From Asterochloris sp. CNOR1 (taxonomy: Eukaryota > Chlorophyta > Trebouxiophyceae > Trebouxiales > Trebouxiaceae), in the NCBI GenBank assembly GCA_963969365.1, contig OZ017749.1:1116001-1180000 (forward strand): a stretch of DNA of 64,000 nt. The letters are read 5' to 3'. A model generated the notes under the pieces. It did no database searches. It was not told where the DNA came from and saw only the letters and a list, made by a program, of their open reading frames with translations. The position numbers were made by a program, and so were the translations under genes. Below, piece after piece: positions 43,901 to 53,944 of this stretch; within the stretch, counting starts at the first letter, position 1; each line of letters opens with the position of its first letter.

Positions 43901-46013
43901 CGGGAGATGGGGCGCATTGCCAGGTACAAGGATGACCAGGAGCGCGCCATCAAGGAGGCTGTGGAACGCGAGAGGATGAAAAACATGACTGAAGAGGAGC
44001 GCAAGGCGCTGGAGAGGGAGAGGCACATGGTGACGGCAGGCTTGCAGAGGAGAACATGTTCTGGGGCTCTCTAGCTCAATGGCTTTGCGAGTCTGGCTGC
44101 AGCATGTACAGGTCATGTGCAGGAGGAACGCAGGGCGCTTGAGAGGGCAAGACACATAGTGAGGCAGGCTTGTTGCAGCAGGGTTCGATGTGTTTAAGGT
44201 GAGCAGCCTGGGCGGCAGCCATCTTGCTGCAGACCTTGAGTTCATCCACTTGCATTGTGGGCCTGCAGGTCATGTGCAGACTATTTGCTGGGTGCTGCAA
44301 AAGGGAGAGGAGTGAGGCAGGCTTGCGTGGGCAAGTGCATGCATGCTGGGCATGCAGAGCATGTGCAGGGACAACACTGAGTGCTGGTCACATGGTGTGC
44401 TTGATCTGCCGCTTATCTGTGCAAATGTGTGTGCATCACAAATACGCCAGTCATGTGCCTCAGCCTTGCAGCGCTGGAGGCAAACAGGCCCATGGTGAGC
44501 TGTGCCTACGCACACGGTCTGCTTTGTCTGTGCCTGTCCAGGCTCGGGGCATCTCATGGTGTGTACAGGGGGGGCATGTGGTGGGCACCCTGCTGCTGAT
44601 CAGCTGGCCGGTTGGCTGCTGCTCTGTGCCAAGTCACCGGCATGAGGGCATGCTGGCTGCAGTCTGATGGTGTGTGGCAGCCAGACTGGCCCCTCAGTTT
44701 GAAGGTGGGGATGCCCATCCTCATGGGGATGCATTTCTGTCACAAGCCTCCTGCTCCTTGCAAAGCCACAGGGTGTCCAAGGAGAAGAGGCACTCTTGTG
44801 GACTTGATGGCCAGCACTGATGTGCAGAACACCTGGGAACATGAAGCCCTTGCCGTCCCCTGCAGGACAACATGGTGTCCAAGGAGAAGTGGAAGTTTCT
44901 GCAAAAGTACTGGCACAAGGGCGCTTTCTTCCAGGAGTCTTCCGACAATCCCTATGCCCAGGACAAGGTGGACGATGTGTACAAGCGGGATTACAGCGGA
45001 GCTACAGGGGAGGACAAGATGGACAAGAGCGTCCTGCCTAAGGTCATGCAGGTGAGGCCAGGATGGGCAGGCTGAGCGGTCAAAGGGCAGGCTGGGCTGC
45101 AGAACGTCATAGTTTGCAAGGCATGCAGGTGGCCTGTGAAGACTAGTCTGGCAGGTAAGAGCTTGCTGAAGTGGGGCCATATGCAGGCGAGGACGAGTTC
45201 CAGATTGACTGTTGCGTGCTCTCTTATGGTGAGGACGCGTGAATGGTGCACGCTGTGTGCACAAAATCGGAGAGCAGACTGGGCTGCAGGCAGTCTCTGC
45301 GTGCAGGGCATGCGACTGCCAGGTGCAGGCTGCCCTTGCAAGCATGAGTGTGCTGCTTAAAGTCATTGAGGTGAGGCAGATGCGCGTATGCACTCTGCCT
45401 GCACTGCAGAGAGTCATGCAGCCCTGGTGTGGACTGTGCCGCAAAGCAGTCAGGCTGTATCGCCAGGCCCAGCTGCAGTGAGACCTGCCTGCCCTGGGAA
45501 CCCACCGGCCAGCTGCTGGGTGGGGGAGCGCTCCCAGTGCAGACCCCAGACAATGACAAGCAGTGTTGCTCCTCAGCCAAAGTGCCTGCCTACCTGTAGG
45601 TCAAGAACTTTGGGCGCAGGGGCCGCACCAAGCACACCCACCTGGTGGACCAGGACACCACAAAGTTTGATGACGACTATGCTGTGGCCAAGCCCCTGCA
45701 GGACAAGTACTTCCAAAAGCTCGGCGGCACTGCCCAGGAGTTTAGCAGGTCCGCTTGTGGTCTGCACCCACGCACCTGGGGCAGGTGTGAGCTGTGCAGC
45801 GCCTCTGCACCTTTGCAGGCCTAAGCAGGTACCGCATGCTGCTGCTCATGATGCTGCAGTGCATTCAAGAGCTTACCCTGCATGTTTGCCCCATGCCCAG
45901 GCTGCACAATGCCGCTGCGTCCATGCAGGCCCAAGCGGATGCCCCACCACAAGCCCAAAGAGGACAAGCCCCCTCCCATTCCGCGCGCAGACTACCTTGC
46001 TTCCAGATACTGA
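41000..46013 (+). CDS. MFAP1: Spliceosomal protein MFAP1
   Basis: MFAP1 is a nuclear component of the spliceosomal B complex. The ATG at 41000 opens MSFAGRPGNGEVDKGRVAAT and then VKRYRPGQAPDW, matching the family VKRY-G--PD block. Exon 1 ends at 41149. Later exons read DDPRLRRLAR (41375), an acidic block with DDSEEVSSAEEAS (42040), SEYETDSEEEQLDQQRLKPL (42670), TIAEREREQ-like AERERQQEEIAAQQAKEKDR (43000), ETREMGRIARYKDDQERAIK (43900), MVSKEKWKFLQKYWHKGAFF (44875), DDVYKRDYSG and SVLPKVMQ (44970-45050), VKNFGRRGRTKHTHLVDQDT (45600) and a Lys/Pro-rich tail ending PIPRADYLASRY with TGA at 46011. Each matches MFAP1 in order. Introns before 44866 and after 44029 hold exon echoes. A decayed copy of the last exons lies at 54293-54702. 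Confidence 0.95.
43785..43835 (+). repeat. 21-bp tandem repeat in MFAP1 intron
   Basis: Two perfect adjacent copies of cacctgaaagctaccctgcc lie just upstream of the exon reading YTSWETREMGRIAR. Confidence 0.8.
43996..44327 (+). repeat. Echoes of an MFAP1 exon 3' edge
   Basis: The exon end and donor at 43996-44046 (encoding RKALERERHM, then gtgacggcaggcttgcag) recurs at 44123-44178 with about 80-85% identity by eye, and partly at 44297-44327 (agggagaggagtgaggcagg). All three keep a gtga-gcaggcttg donor-like end. Confidence 0.8.
44753..44893 (+). repeat. Echo of an MFAP1 exon 5' edge
   Basis: The exon starting at 44866 (GACAACATGGTGTCCAAGG) has a copy about 103 bp upstream at 44753-44792 reading gccacagggtgtccaaggag, including a CACAG acceptor-like sequence. 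Confidence 0.75.
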
Positions 46014-46690
46014 GGACTTATGTAAGAGGACAGATTCAGAAGGACACATTCAGAATTTCTCCGCATGAAATTGCGTTACAGTTCTTTCAGCGACTTTCAG
46101 AACCGGGCTCCTGCCCCTCGGACCGTTCCTATAATGGTGCATACTTCATCAACCTTCACTGCTGGACGGTGGAACGAGGCTTGTTTCCTACTTGTCGGCA
46201 ATCAGCAGGTGTCATTGGGGCAGAGGCCTTCTTGTTTGGAGCTGCAGGGCGACCCAGGTGATTTCCATAACATGGACAGCGTAGTGCTGTGGACAGCTCC
46301 TCAGCAACCTGATCAACGTGTTCAGTGCCCACTGCACCAGGCTGCAGCAAAGGCCGCCTCGCTGCCAGAGGAGTGTCTGCACCTCCAGATCAGTCTCTGT
46401 GCATCCCAGATCAAGTCACTGGCCTTGTATTTGACAGATGGTGATGTCTGACATGGCCAATCTGCAGGCGACAGTAGCACGTCGTCATCTGACCTCTGGG
46501 CTGTGGCAATCGACCTCCGGGCTGCAGCAGCAGCCTGTACGCTATGCCTGGAGGGCTGCGACAGGCAGGCTGGGGAAACCTGTACACCTTGACGCTGCTG
46601 GTGGCCAGCAGCTGCCTGTCCAGCGTCCATGCGCTACGTTACCAGGCCCTGGGTGAGTGCCTGCTGTCTTGCACAGACAAAGACAATTGG
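45225..46690 (+). repeat. Segmental duplication, copy A
   Basis: This stretch covers the last MFAP1 introns and exons, the MFAP1-GT90 intergenic region and the GT90 signal-peptide exon. It aligns to 53945-55480 in the same orientation over about 1.5 kb. Long matches include the blocks around the VKNFGRRGRTKH exon, the aactttgggcgcaggggccg sequence and the exon starting MPGGLRQAGW. Copy A keeps MFAP1 intact and so looks ancestral. Confidence 0.85.
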
Positions 46691-49600
46691 CCGGCCACAG
46701 AGGCCTCAGAAGCCCTAGGGCCTTGAGCATGCCGTGTGAGGCCGGCCTTGAGGTCTGGTAGTGGGCCAGGAACCTCTGCGTACAAATAGGCTGTGTGATG
46801 GCATGCAGCCGCACTAAACTACGCGTATCAGACCTGAACTGGCCCTTCATCTCACTCTGGCAGCCCTTGCTCTCTTAACAGTAAGCTTACTGGGCCTGAG
46901 ATCTGCTGGAAGGGCACCTGCCGGCCATCTGCTGACATTTTTAGCATTGCACCCAAAAGTGCTTGCAGTGTGCTCCAGTGACCTCTGATGTCTGAGAGCA
47001 AATGCCTAAGTGCAGCGGGAGTAAAGCCAGATCCAGCAACTTTCCTGGAGCAGAACTGCAAGCATGTGGAGCAAGATCACAGCTTCCTGATTGACCATTG
47101 GCTGCACAAGCGCTGGTCTGCGGACGATAAGTTTTCTGGGAGGGAAATGGTGTCAGTGGATTTTCCCGACTGGTGAGCCATGCTTGAGGGGCTTGCTGAC
47201 AGTCCACTTACACATGAAAGTTTGCTGCGTGTTCCTGAGCACACCCCTGGACACACTGTGTGTGTGTGCGCAGTTGCTTCAGCTTCGTATACGTGTTTGC
47301 TGCCCAGGCTTGCTGCCATCATGACCAGGTAGAAAGCTATGATAACAATGATGGCTATCGGAAATTTCTACGTCAAGGTCACAATGAGGATTTTGCCCGC
47401 ATTGCAGGCAGCCAAACCCTTGAGCCATTTGCCTGCAGGCACCTGCCAAATCGTGAAGGTGGGGGTGTTCCCAAACCAATTGTGTTCATGCTGGACAACA
47501 AGTTGTACCTGCACCCCTCCCTAGCAAGCAATGGGGACCACGAGGATAAGCCCGACCACCTTGACCACCTGGGCAATGGTAAGGCCTGGAAGCAGTGGGG
47601 CTCTCTTGTGTATCTACATGCTGGCCTTTCCCGCTGAGAGCTGCTGCCAGCCTTTGAGCTTATCCTCGCATAAAGGGGGGGCACTTTGGCAACCGGGGAT
47701 TCTGCTCATATGTGCTGGGCGCTGCCAGTGGCGGCTTGGTGAAGTTTTTCAATTGCTGTGTCCAGCAATGCTGCTAACTGCATAGATGAGCGCTGGGGCA
47801 CCAGCTTTAGCAGCTGTGACCTCAGCTTGTGCTTGTTGAGGTTATGGATTGGCAGCCTGCAGGCCACTTTGGCTGGCTGCAGGAGCATGGCACATTCTGC
47901 CAGTGCTGCGCCATCTGCTCCAGAAAGTTAGATTTCCAGGTAAGCCTCTTGGTTATTCCTTGACTGTGCAGTTGCAGTAGGTCACAGCTTCTACAGGGCT
48001 GTACAATTATATGTGATTACAGCTATCAATTTTAAGGCTCTCATCTTTGCTGCAATGAGATTTTTTGGCATCTTTTGACGCACACGAACCAACCCTTGCC
48101 CACCTACACTTCCCCTTCCCTTTCCTAGGTGGGTGCTGCACTAGCAGCAAAGTCTCTTTAGTCCCATGTCTGTATGGATAGCTATTCAGAGGCTGCAACC
48201 TGCTGTCAGCCTGCACCCGAGTCGTTGTGAACACTCAGCTAACAAGCATTGACCAACATTGTCATGAATAAGCCTACACAGGGAGCCCTTTCACAAGGTG
48301 CACAGGCCTCCGAACTGAGCCGCATGCAATTGCAACTCTCGTCTTCAACAAAACGGTGTTGTTGCTGATGCTAGGCCTGTGTGGACTAATATTGGGCTGC
48401 TTGTCTTTTGTATATGCTTGGCCATGGCGCAGCCGTCTCTTTCTGTTAGGCCCTGTGCCTACTTGATGCAAACAGAATATGCTCTCTTTCATGCCTCTGT
48501 GCAGCTTTCTGTGTTGTGGGGTTGATGGGCACAAGTTCTCTTCTTTCTGACACTGCCCTGCTGTTCCTGTGCAAGCATGATATGACTTTATCTTCAGCTG
48601 AGTCTGCGACTTCTGCAATGTGGAGATGAGGGAGAGCAGCCTACTGCTGCCCATTTCCATGAATGGGCGACAGTACATTGGCGACAAGACACACCCTCGT
48701 GCTGGCCCAGGGGACAAGCGCGAACGTAAGGCCTGCTTCCTGGGCAGCCCCACGGGGTGGACCAATGGCCGCAGGTGAGAATTGATGCCAATCCAATACG
48801 TCTGGATGGCAGGAGCGCAGCCTGGACGGGCTTGGAGCACCTTGATGATACATATCTCCCAAGGGTGCCACCTGGCTGCAGGCCAGACCACCACTTGGAT
48901 GCAGATGTGTCTGTACAGACATATCTGACAAGGGATGAAGCTTAGCTGCATGTTGAGGCACAGCAAGCAGGCGGCCACTGCTAGCACTGCACAGCCCGCT
49001 GTGATCAGAGTACGTGATTGCCTGGCACAGCGCCGACAAATTGCAGCGCTGAGTGCTGCTGCAATGCAGCCTGCCTATTGAGGGTGCATGGCCTATCTGG
49101 TGCACCATTCTCCCGGCGTCAGAAAGGAGGATGCGCTAAGTTCAGCAGCAATGCTGCAGCCTCCGAATCCCTCAGCACTTTAGCAGTGCTCTTCTGCCGC
49201 TGGAGCTTGAGAAGCAGCAACATTGCAAGCTGTGTGACACACCTCACAGGAGTGAGCCTGCCAGGGAAGCAATGCTGCAGTGTTCAAGGCTCTGCTGTAG
49301 CCAGGTACACTCATCCCCCTCAGCCAAGGCTGGTCTGTGCTGCAGCTCCCTGCCTCTGTGAATAGAAAACATGCATCATGATCACCCAGACCACCGCCCC
49401 AGTAAGTGCGTCTCGAGTGTCCTTGCAGCAAGGCCATGTTGCAAGCCGGCATGCTATAAGGGCATGCACTTCTCAGACCACCAGCACTGTGACAGGCCGC
49501 TGCCCATCCCTGCAGGAAGGCGTGCTGCAAACCAGAGTGAATCACCTACAGCTGACAGGTGCTGTTAGCCCCCTGCCCATGTGCGCAGGAAGGCCATGCT

Positions 49601-51190
49601 GCAAACTGTCATCTTGGAACAAGGCGAGGCATGTAACAGCCAGACCATGTGTCCAGGTACTGCCTGTGCCTGCAGGAAAGCCATAGTGCGAGCTGGGGTG
49701 AGCCAGCCAAGCATGATCTATGTGGGGCTGACCTCGCTGATGGACTACATGGGTGAGATGGACAAGGAGGCCTTCAACTCCACACTTCACAAGGGGATGT
49801 CCATGTCGCAACAGGTGGATCGCTTTCAGGTCAGGCTGGCGGCAAGTCGCTGAGTGCACATTGCACAAGGGCATGTCTGTGCTGCAGCAAGGGGTACTGC
49901 CTTTAGGCGCGCTTGGCAGCAGAGCTCTCAAGATGAGAGAGCAGAGGAGGATAGACATGCTTCAGGTGGGAGGACTACTTTCTGGCCAGAAGATGCGGCC
50001 TGCTCGTGCTTGGAGGGCTGCTGGCAAGGTCTTGCAATTGCCTGAATGTCGGCCTGCAAAGTCAAACTCAAGTGCACGTAAGAGATAGGTGAAGTAGCTT
50101 TGTGTGTTGCCCGGCCCTCATGCTGCTGCCTGCAACCTGTGCCCTGCTTTGCGCAGCTCTGTGCCAGCTTGACGACCTAGCCACCTTAAGATGCCGTTGC
50201 TGTTGCCATGCGCAGTCCTGTCTGTGATGGGCACAGCCCTAGCCTGAACTCAGCGCTGAGCTGGAGCTGATTGTGCCTTCCAGTATTTGATCTATACTGA
50301 TGGGCACTGCGCAAGCTTCCGCCTGGATCAGATGCTGTACACGGATGCCACAGTTTTCATGGTCAGCACGCCCCGGTGGATGTGGTGAGCCTCTGCAGAC
50401 CTTCAGGTCAAGTACTCTTTGCTGTTGCCGTCCCCTGCATGCAACTTGTCTGCGCTTGTCAAGGTATCCTGCACCCTTGGAGCAGAGTTGCCATCCGCTT
50501 AGCGCAGTTGCGCATGGTACTATTCAAGCAACACCTTGGTGGCAGCATTTCATGCTACATGTTACCTGTGCAATTGCAATTGCAGTTAAGTTGCAACGCA
50601 ATGCTTGCCAGCGCGCTCTGACACGTCTTCCTCTGCTCTGCAACATGTACTTCCCCTTGCTGGTGCCCTTCGTCCACTATGTACCAGGTCTGAGCTGCTG
50701 TTCTTTGCCTTTTGCAACATGACCAGTCCCAATCTTTTTGTCTGTGATTGGCTTTGATACATCCAGCATAGTTGGCTTGCCCGTCTCTGCCTGAGTGCTG
50801 CCTGAGTTCACCTTAGTGCTGGCAAAAACACTTCACATACTGTGACTATGTTTCATGGACTCTTTCCTTTCTGCGAAGAGTGGGGTCCACACCTCCTTGT
50901 TGAGAGCTGTAGTGCAGTTTCAGCCAGAGCTGTTTGCCCCCAGCTTTGGCACCAACATATACAGAATGCACAATTGGGCATCAAGGCACCCTGAGCAGAT
51001 CAAAGAGATCACGCGTCGTGCCACAACTTTTGCTGAGACCCACCTCAGCTCCCAAGGCCTGGAGTGCTATGCCGTGAGGCTGCTGCTGGCTTACATCAAC
51101 AAGTTTGTGGAAGGGGAGAACCTTCAGGAAATCTTTTATGAGGAGCTGAAACAATATCCCTCCAAACAGGGCAATCTGCACCCAATCTGA
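46544..51190 (+). CDS. GT90 (CAP10-like) glycosyltransferase
   Basis: Secretory-pathway glycosyltransferase of family GT90, whose members add glucose or xylose to proteins or polysaccharides. The signal-peptide exon (46544-46652) reads MPGGLRQAGWGNLYTLTLLV and then ASSCLSSVHA, and joins in phase 1 to the exon at 47016 (AGVKPDPATFLEQNCKHV). Later blocks are LLPISMNGRQYIGDKTHP and KACFLGSPTGWTNGRR (48640-48770), KAIVRAGVSQPSMIYVG (49680), KGMSMSQQVDRFQ (49795), YLIYTDGHCASFRLDQMLYT (50290, the family donor-site block), MYFPLLVPFVHYVP (50640) and HPEQIKEITRRATTFAETHL with LECYAVRLLLAYINKF (50980-51100). The TGA is at 51188. The order and motifs fit CAP10 domains. Acceptor and substrate are unknown; a cell-wall role is inference. 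Introns near 49420-49900 contain exon echoes. Confidence 0.85.
49421..49895 (+). repeat. Echo arrays around a GT90 exon
   Basis: The acceptor plus exon start at 49666-49694 (tgcag, then gaaagccatagtgcgagc) is preceded by three degenerate copies at 49421-49446, 49508-49533 and 49581-49606, spaced 73-87 bp. The exon segment at 49781-49818 (encoding TLHKGMSMSQQV) is followed in the next intron by a copy at 49856-49895 that reads TLHKGMSVLQQG. Confidence 0.8.
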
Positions 51191-53944
51191 TGATTGTGTG
51201 CCTCCACGGCAAATGCCAAGTTGTGCTGCGGCCATGGGTGTTAGATACTGCAAGGGCTTTAACCCCTGAAGAAAACCCTGCCGACTTTCAAGCACCACAG
51301 AGCTCTGCCATGCACATTCAGCAGCTTGTATGCCTGCTATTGCTGACCTTGAAGCTTTGCCTGATAGGAACTCACAGATTAGTCCACTTCAAGTGTTACC
51401 AGACCCCTTTGCTCACTTTAAGCAGTTTGTGCCTTGCTTACAAACTATGCTCTGCAGAGCAGCTGCTTTCAAAGGTGGTGTCTGCATCTACATGTGCACA
51501 TCCATCAATGTGTCAGTGAGCCCTGACCCCTGACCCAGTCGTGTGGCACTCAATTCACGTGAGCTCTGTGTTCATGTTTGGTGTTCTCAAAATTTCACGG
51601 CTCAACTGAGCAAACAGGGGAAAGGGGCTAGAATGAGTGAAACAGGGGGCAGGGGCATGCCCCCATGGTTTCTTGAGAAACTTAAGTCATCAGTGGCATC
51701 CTTGCAATCCTCATCATTATTTCCTTCTAAAGGGTCAACTCATACTCCCCGCTGCTTCCTGTGTGGCTGCCCCACAGGTTGTGCATTGGCCTTACGCTTA
51801 TGCCGCTTGAGGCCTGCCCTGCTTCCCTGTAGTGATGCCTTCAAGGTCAGAGCTCTTTGCAGCATATGCATGGTGATGCATCACCATGTGCTGTAAGTGG
51901 AGGTCACGGATCTGACATCAGGCACATGACCATGTTCTTCACACATCCATGCGCTGAGCACCCCACACCACCCCCATGTACACAGCACGCACTGCCTACT
52001 TCCCCTGCTGCTTCCTCCATTGACAGGCCCTTCACCACATCACATCTTGCTGAAAGGCATGACGGGCTGCTAGTCAAAAGCCCCTGCCCAGTGCAAGCCA
52101 GTGAAAGCACTGCCTGCTTAACAGTGATGGCCCCGGGCTGACCCTCGGGCATGCACAACTCCTGTCGTCATCTTCAGCTGCAGTGCAGGCAACTCGACGG
52201 CGCAGGCTGCTGGGCAGCGACCATAGTGTGCAGCGGCATGAATGCTACGATCTCGATTTGAGCATATGCTCAAAGGATGCATCCTGCTGGGCTACAGCGA
52301 CAGAGGCTGTCCTCTGTATCAAACCCAAGATCCTCCTGCCCGGATGACTCAATCTGCCCGCCCGACCATCCTGGCGTGCAGTCCAGGCGATCCAGTCACA
52401 GCGGGGCCTGCAAGGCGGTGAGAGGCCCAGCACAAAGCATATGCTGCCCAGCACATTCCCTCTTTCTTGCAGTGATGTAGCTTGGTTGGCCCTCCAGTGG
52501 AGGATGTTGGCCACTCACAGCACAGCCTGTTGGCAGTGGCAGCCTCTGCCTTCAGCCTGCCTGCCGCCTGCCGAGGGCTCTATTGCCGACGCACCAGCCA
52601 TGCAGCGGCCTCCTCAAAGGGTTTTATGGTCACCCTGTGCATCTGTGGGCGCGCAGGCTGCCATTGTCACCCGCTGACGTGGGCAGTTGCTGGCATCTTT
52701 AAGCAGTATGCTGAGCTCTGCCAGCACCTCTGCCCCTTTGTCCACACGTCAAACAACCTGCGGCCACAGGATTCATTGTTGGGGTTGCAGCCTCAACATG
52801 CAGCCAGGGAGCGTGCAAGCTTGCCCAGCAGCTGCACTGGTCCACTTCCCCCCATACCTGCAGCTGTAAGGTGCAGCAATATTTGGCATCCTGTAGCAGA
52901 ATGTTGCGCTCAGCATGCGCCTCCTGCAGCCTGGGTGATGCGTGCGTTGGCTCAAATGCTATTGCCCGTACCATCTGCAACGATTGTCACGTTGAGCGTG
53001 CCACTAGCCTTGCTGGCCAGCCAGCAAACCCCACACTATGTCAGAGCAACATGAGGGGAGGCTGCAGGCAGTCCCAAATGCTCTCAACCGCTTGCCCGGC
53101 TGGCATGGCACCTACAGTTGGCAGTCTGAAGGCTGCCCTGTGCAAGGTCTGCACGACAGCAGGCAGGTGGCCACTGCAGGGGGGGTGTTGTTGGGACTAC
53201 AAAGAGCCATTGCTGCGGCCTGGAGCTCCAACCCCAGGCCAGCCTGAAGTGGTGTCTGGTACTGGTGCTCTCTCCAGCCTAGCTTGGGATTGCGTGCACC
53301 TCCATGGTCAGCAGAGGCGCTGCTTGCAGCTCCTACCCAAGACCTGTCTGCCTGAGGAGAATGTCTGATATGAGGGCTCTGTCCAACCTAGTCTTGACGG
53401 CCATGCAGCCCCTTGAAGCAGTAGCCTACTTCAGAACGCGCCATCTGACATGAAGGCCGTCTCAAGCCCAGCACAGGATTGTTACTGACTGAAGCTCCGC
53501 ATACAGGCAACCCACCTGCAAGGAGCCATCCAAGTAAGTGCTCTGTCCAGCGCCAGGGCAAACTCAGCGCCAGTGAGGGAATTGGACACAGTCCCTCCGG
53601 CAGCGGAGCACAGGGATTTGTGCCTCTTCTGCTGCAGGTGCTTCTGAGACCTGCAGTGAGCGCCAGCAGCTCAGTGTCCTGCAATGGCAGGCAGATCGAC
53701 TTACGGGGCTTGCAGCTGGGCGTGACCTGGATGCCCACTTGGCGGCCTTCTCCACCGGTGTGTTTCCGATTTGGTCTGCGGACAAGCCGATCCCAGGCAC
53801 CTCCCTGAAGCAAGGGTGCAATACACTGGCCAAGGTGTAAAATCGTCAATCTGTGGGCAGGTACTGTGGCTCCACCCTGCACAGTGTCTGTAAGAAGTTT
53901 GCACGCCAACCTGTGGTTGCCTAGAGCATGCTGAACCAGGATCA
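51191..53944. other. 2.7-kb stretch without a resolved gene
   Basis: Several frames are open on both strands but none matches a family I know, and splice phases do not settle the strand. A plus-strand piece near 53640-53760 reads QQLSVLQWQADRLTGLAAG and may be an exon. On the minus strand, QEAHAERNILLQDAKYCC (about 52920) also has coding character. It may contain an unrecognised gene or remnants displaced by the duplication that begins at 53945. Confidence 0.35.
51633..51896 (+). CDS. Possible small Cys-rich protein
   Basis: An 87-residue frame from the ATG at 51633 begins MSETGGRGMPPWFLEKLKSS and later carries RCFLCGCPTGC and CSICMVMHHH. The pairs of CxxC-like cysteines with C-terminal histidines could bind zinc. 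It stands alone 440 bp after the GT90 gene with no intron needed. No family recognised; it may be chance or a transposon remnant. Confidence 0.25.
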   Translation: MSETGGRGMPPWFLEKLKSSVASLQSSSLFPSKGSTHTPRCFLCGCPTGCALALRLCRLRPALLPCSDAFKVRALCSICMVMHHHVL

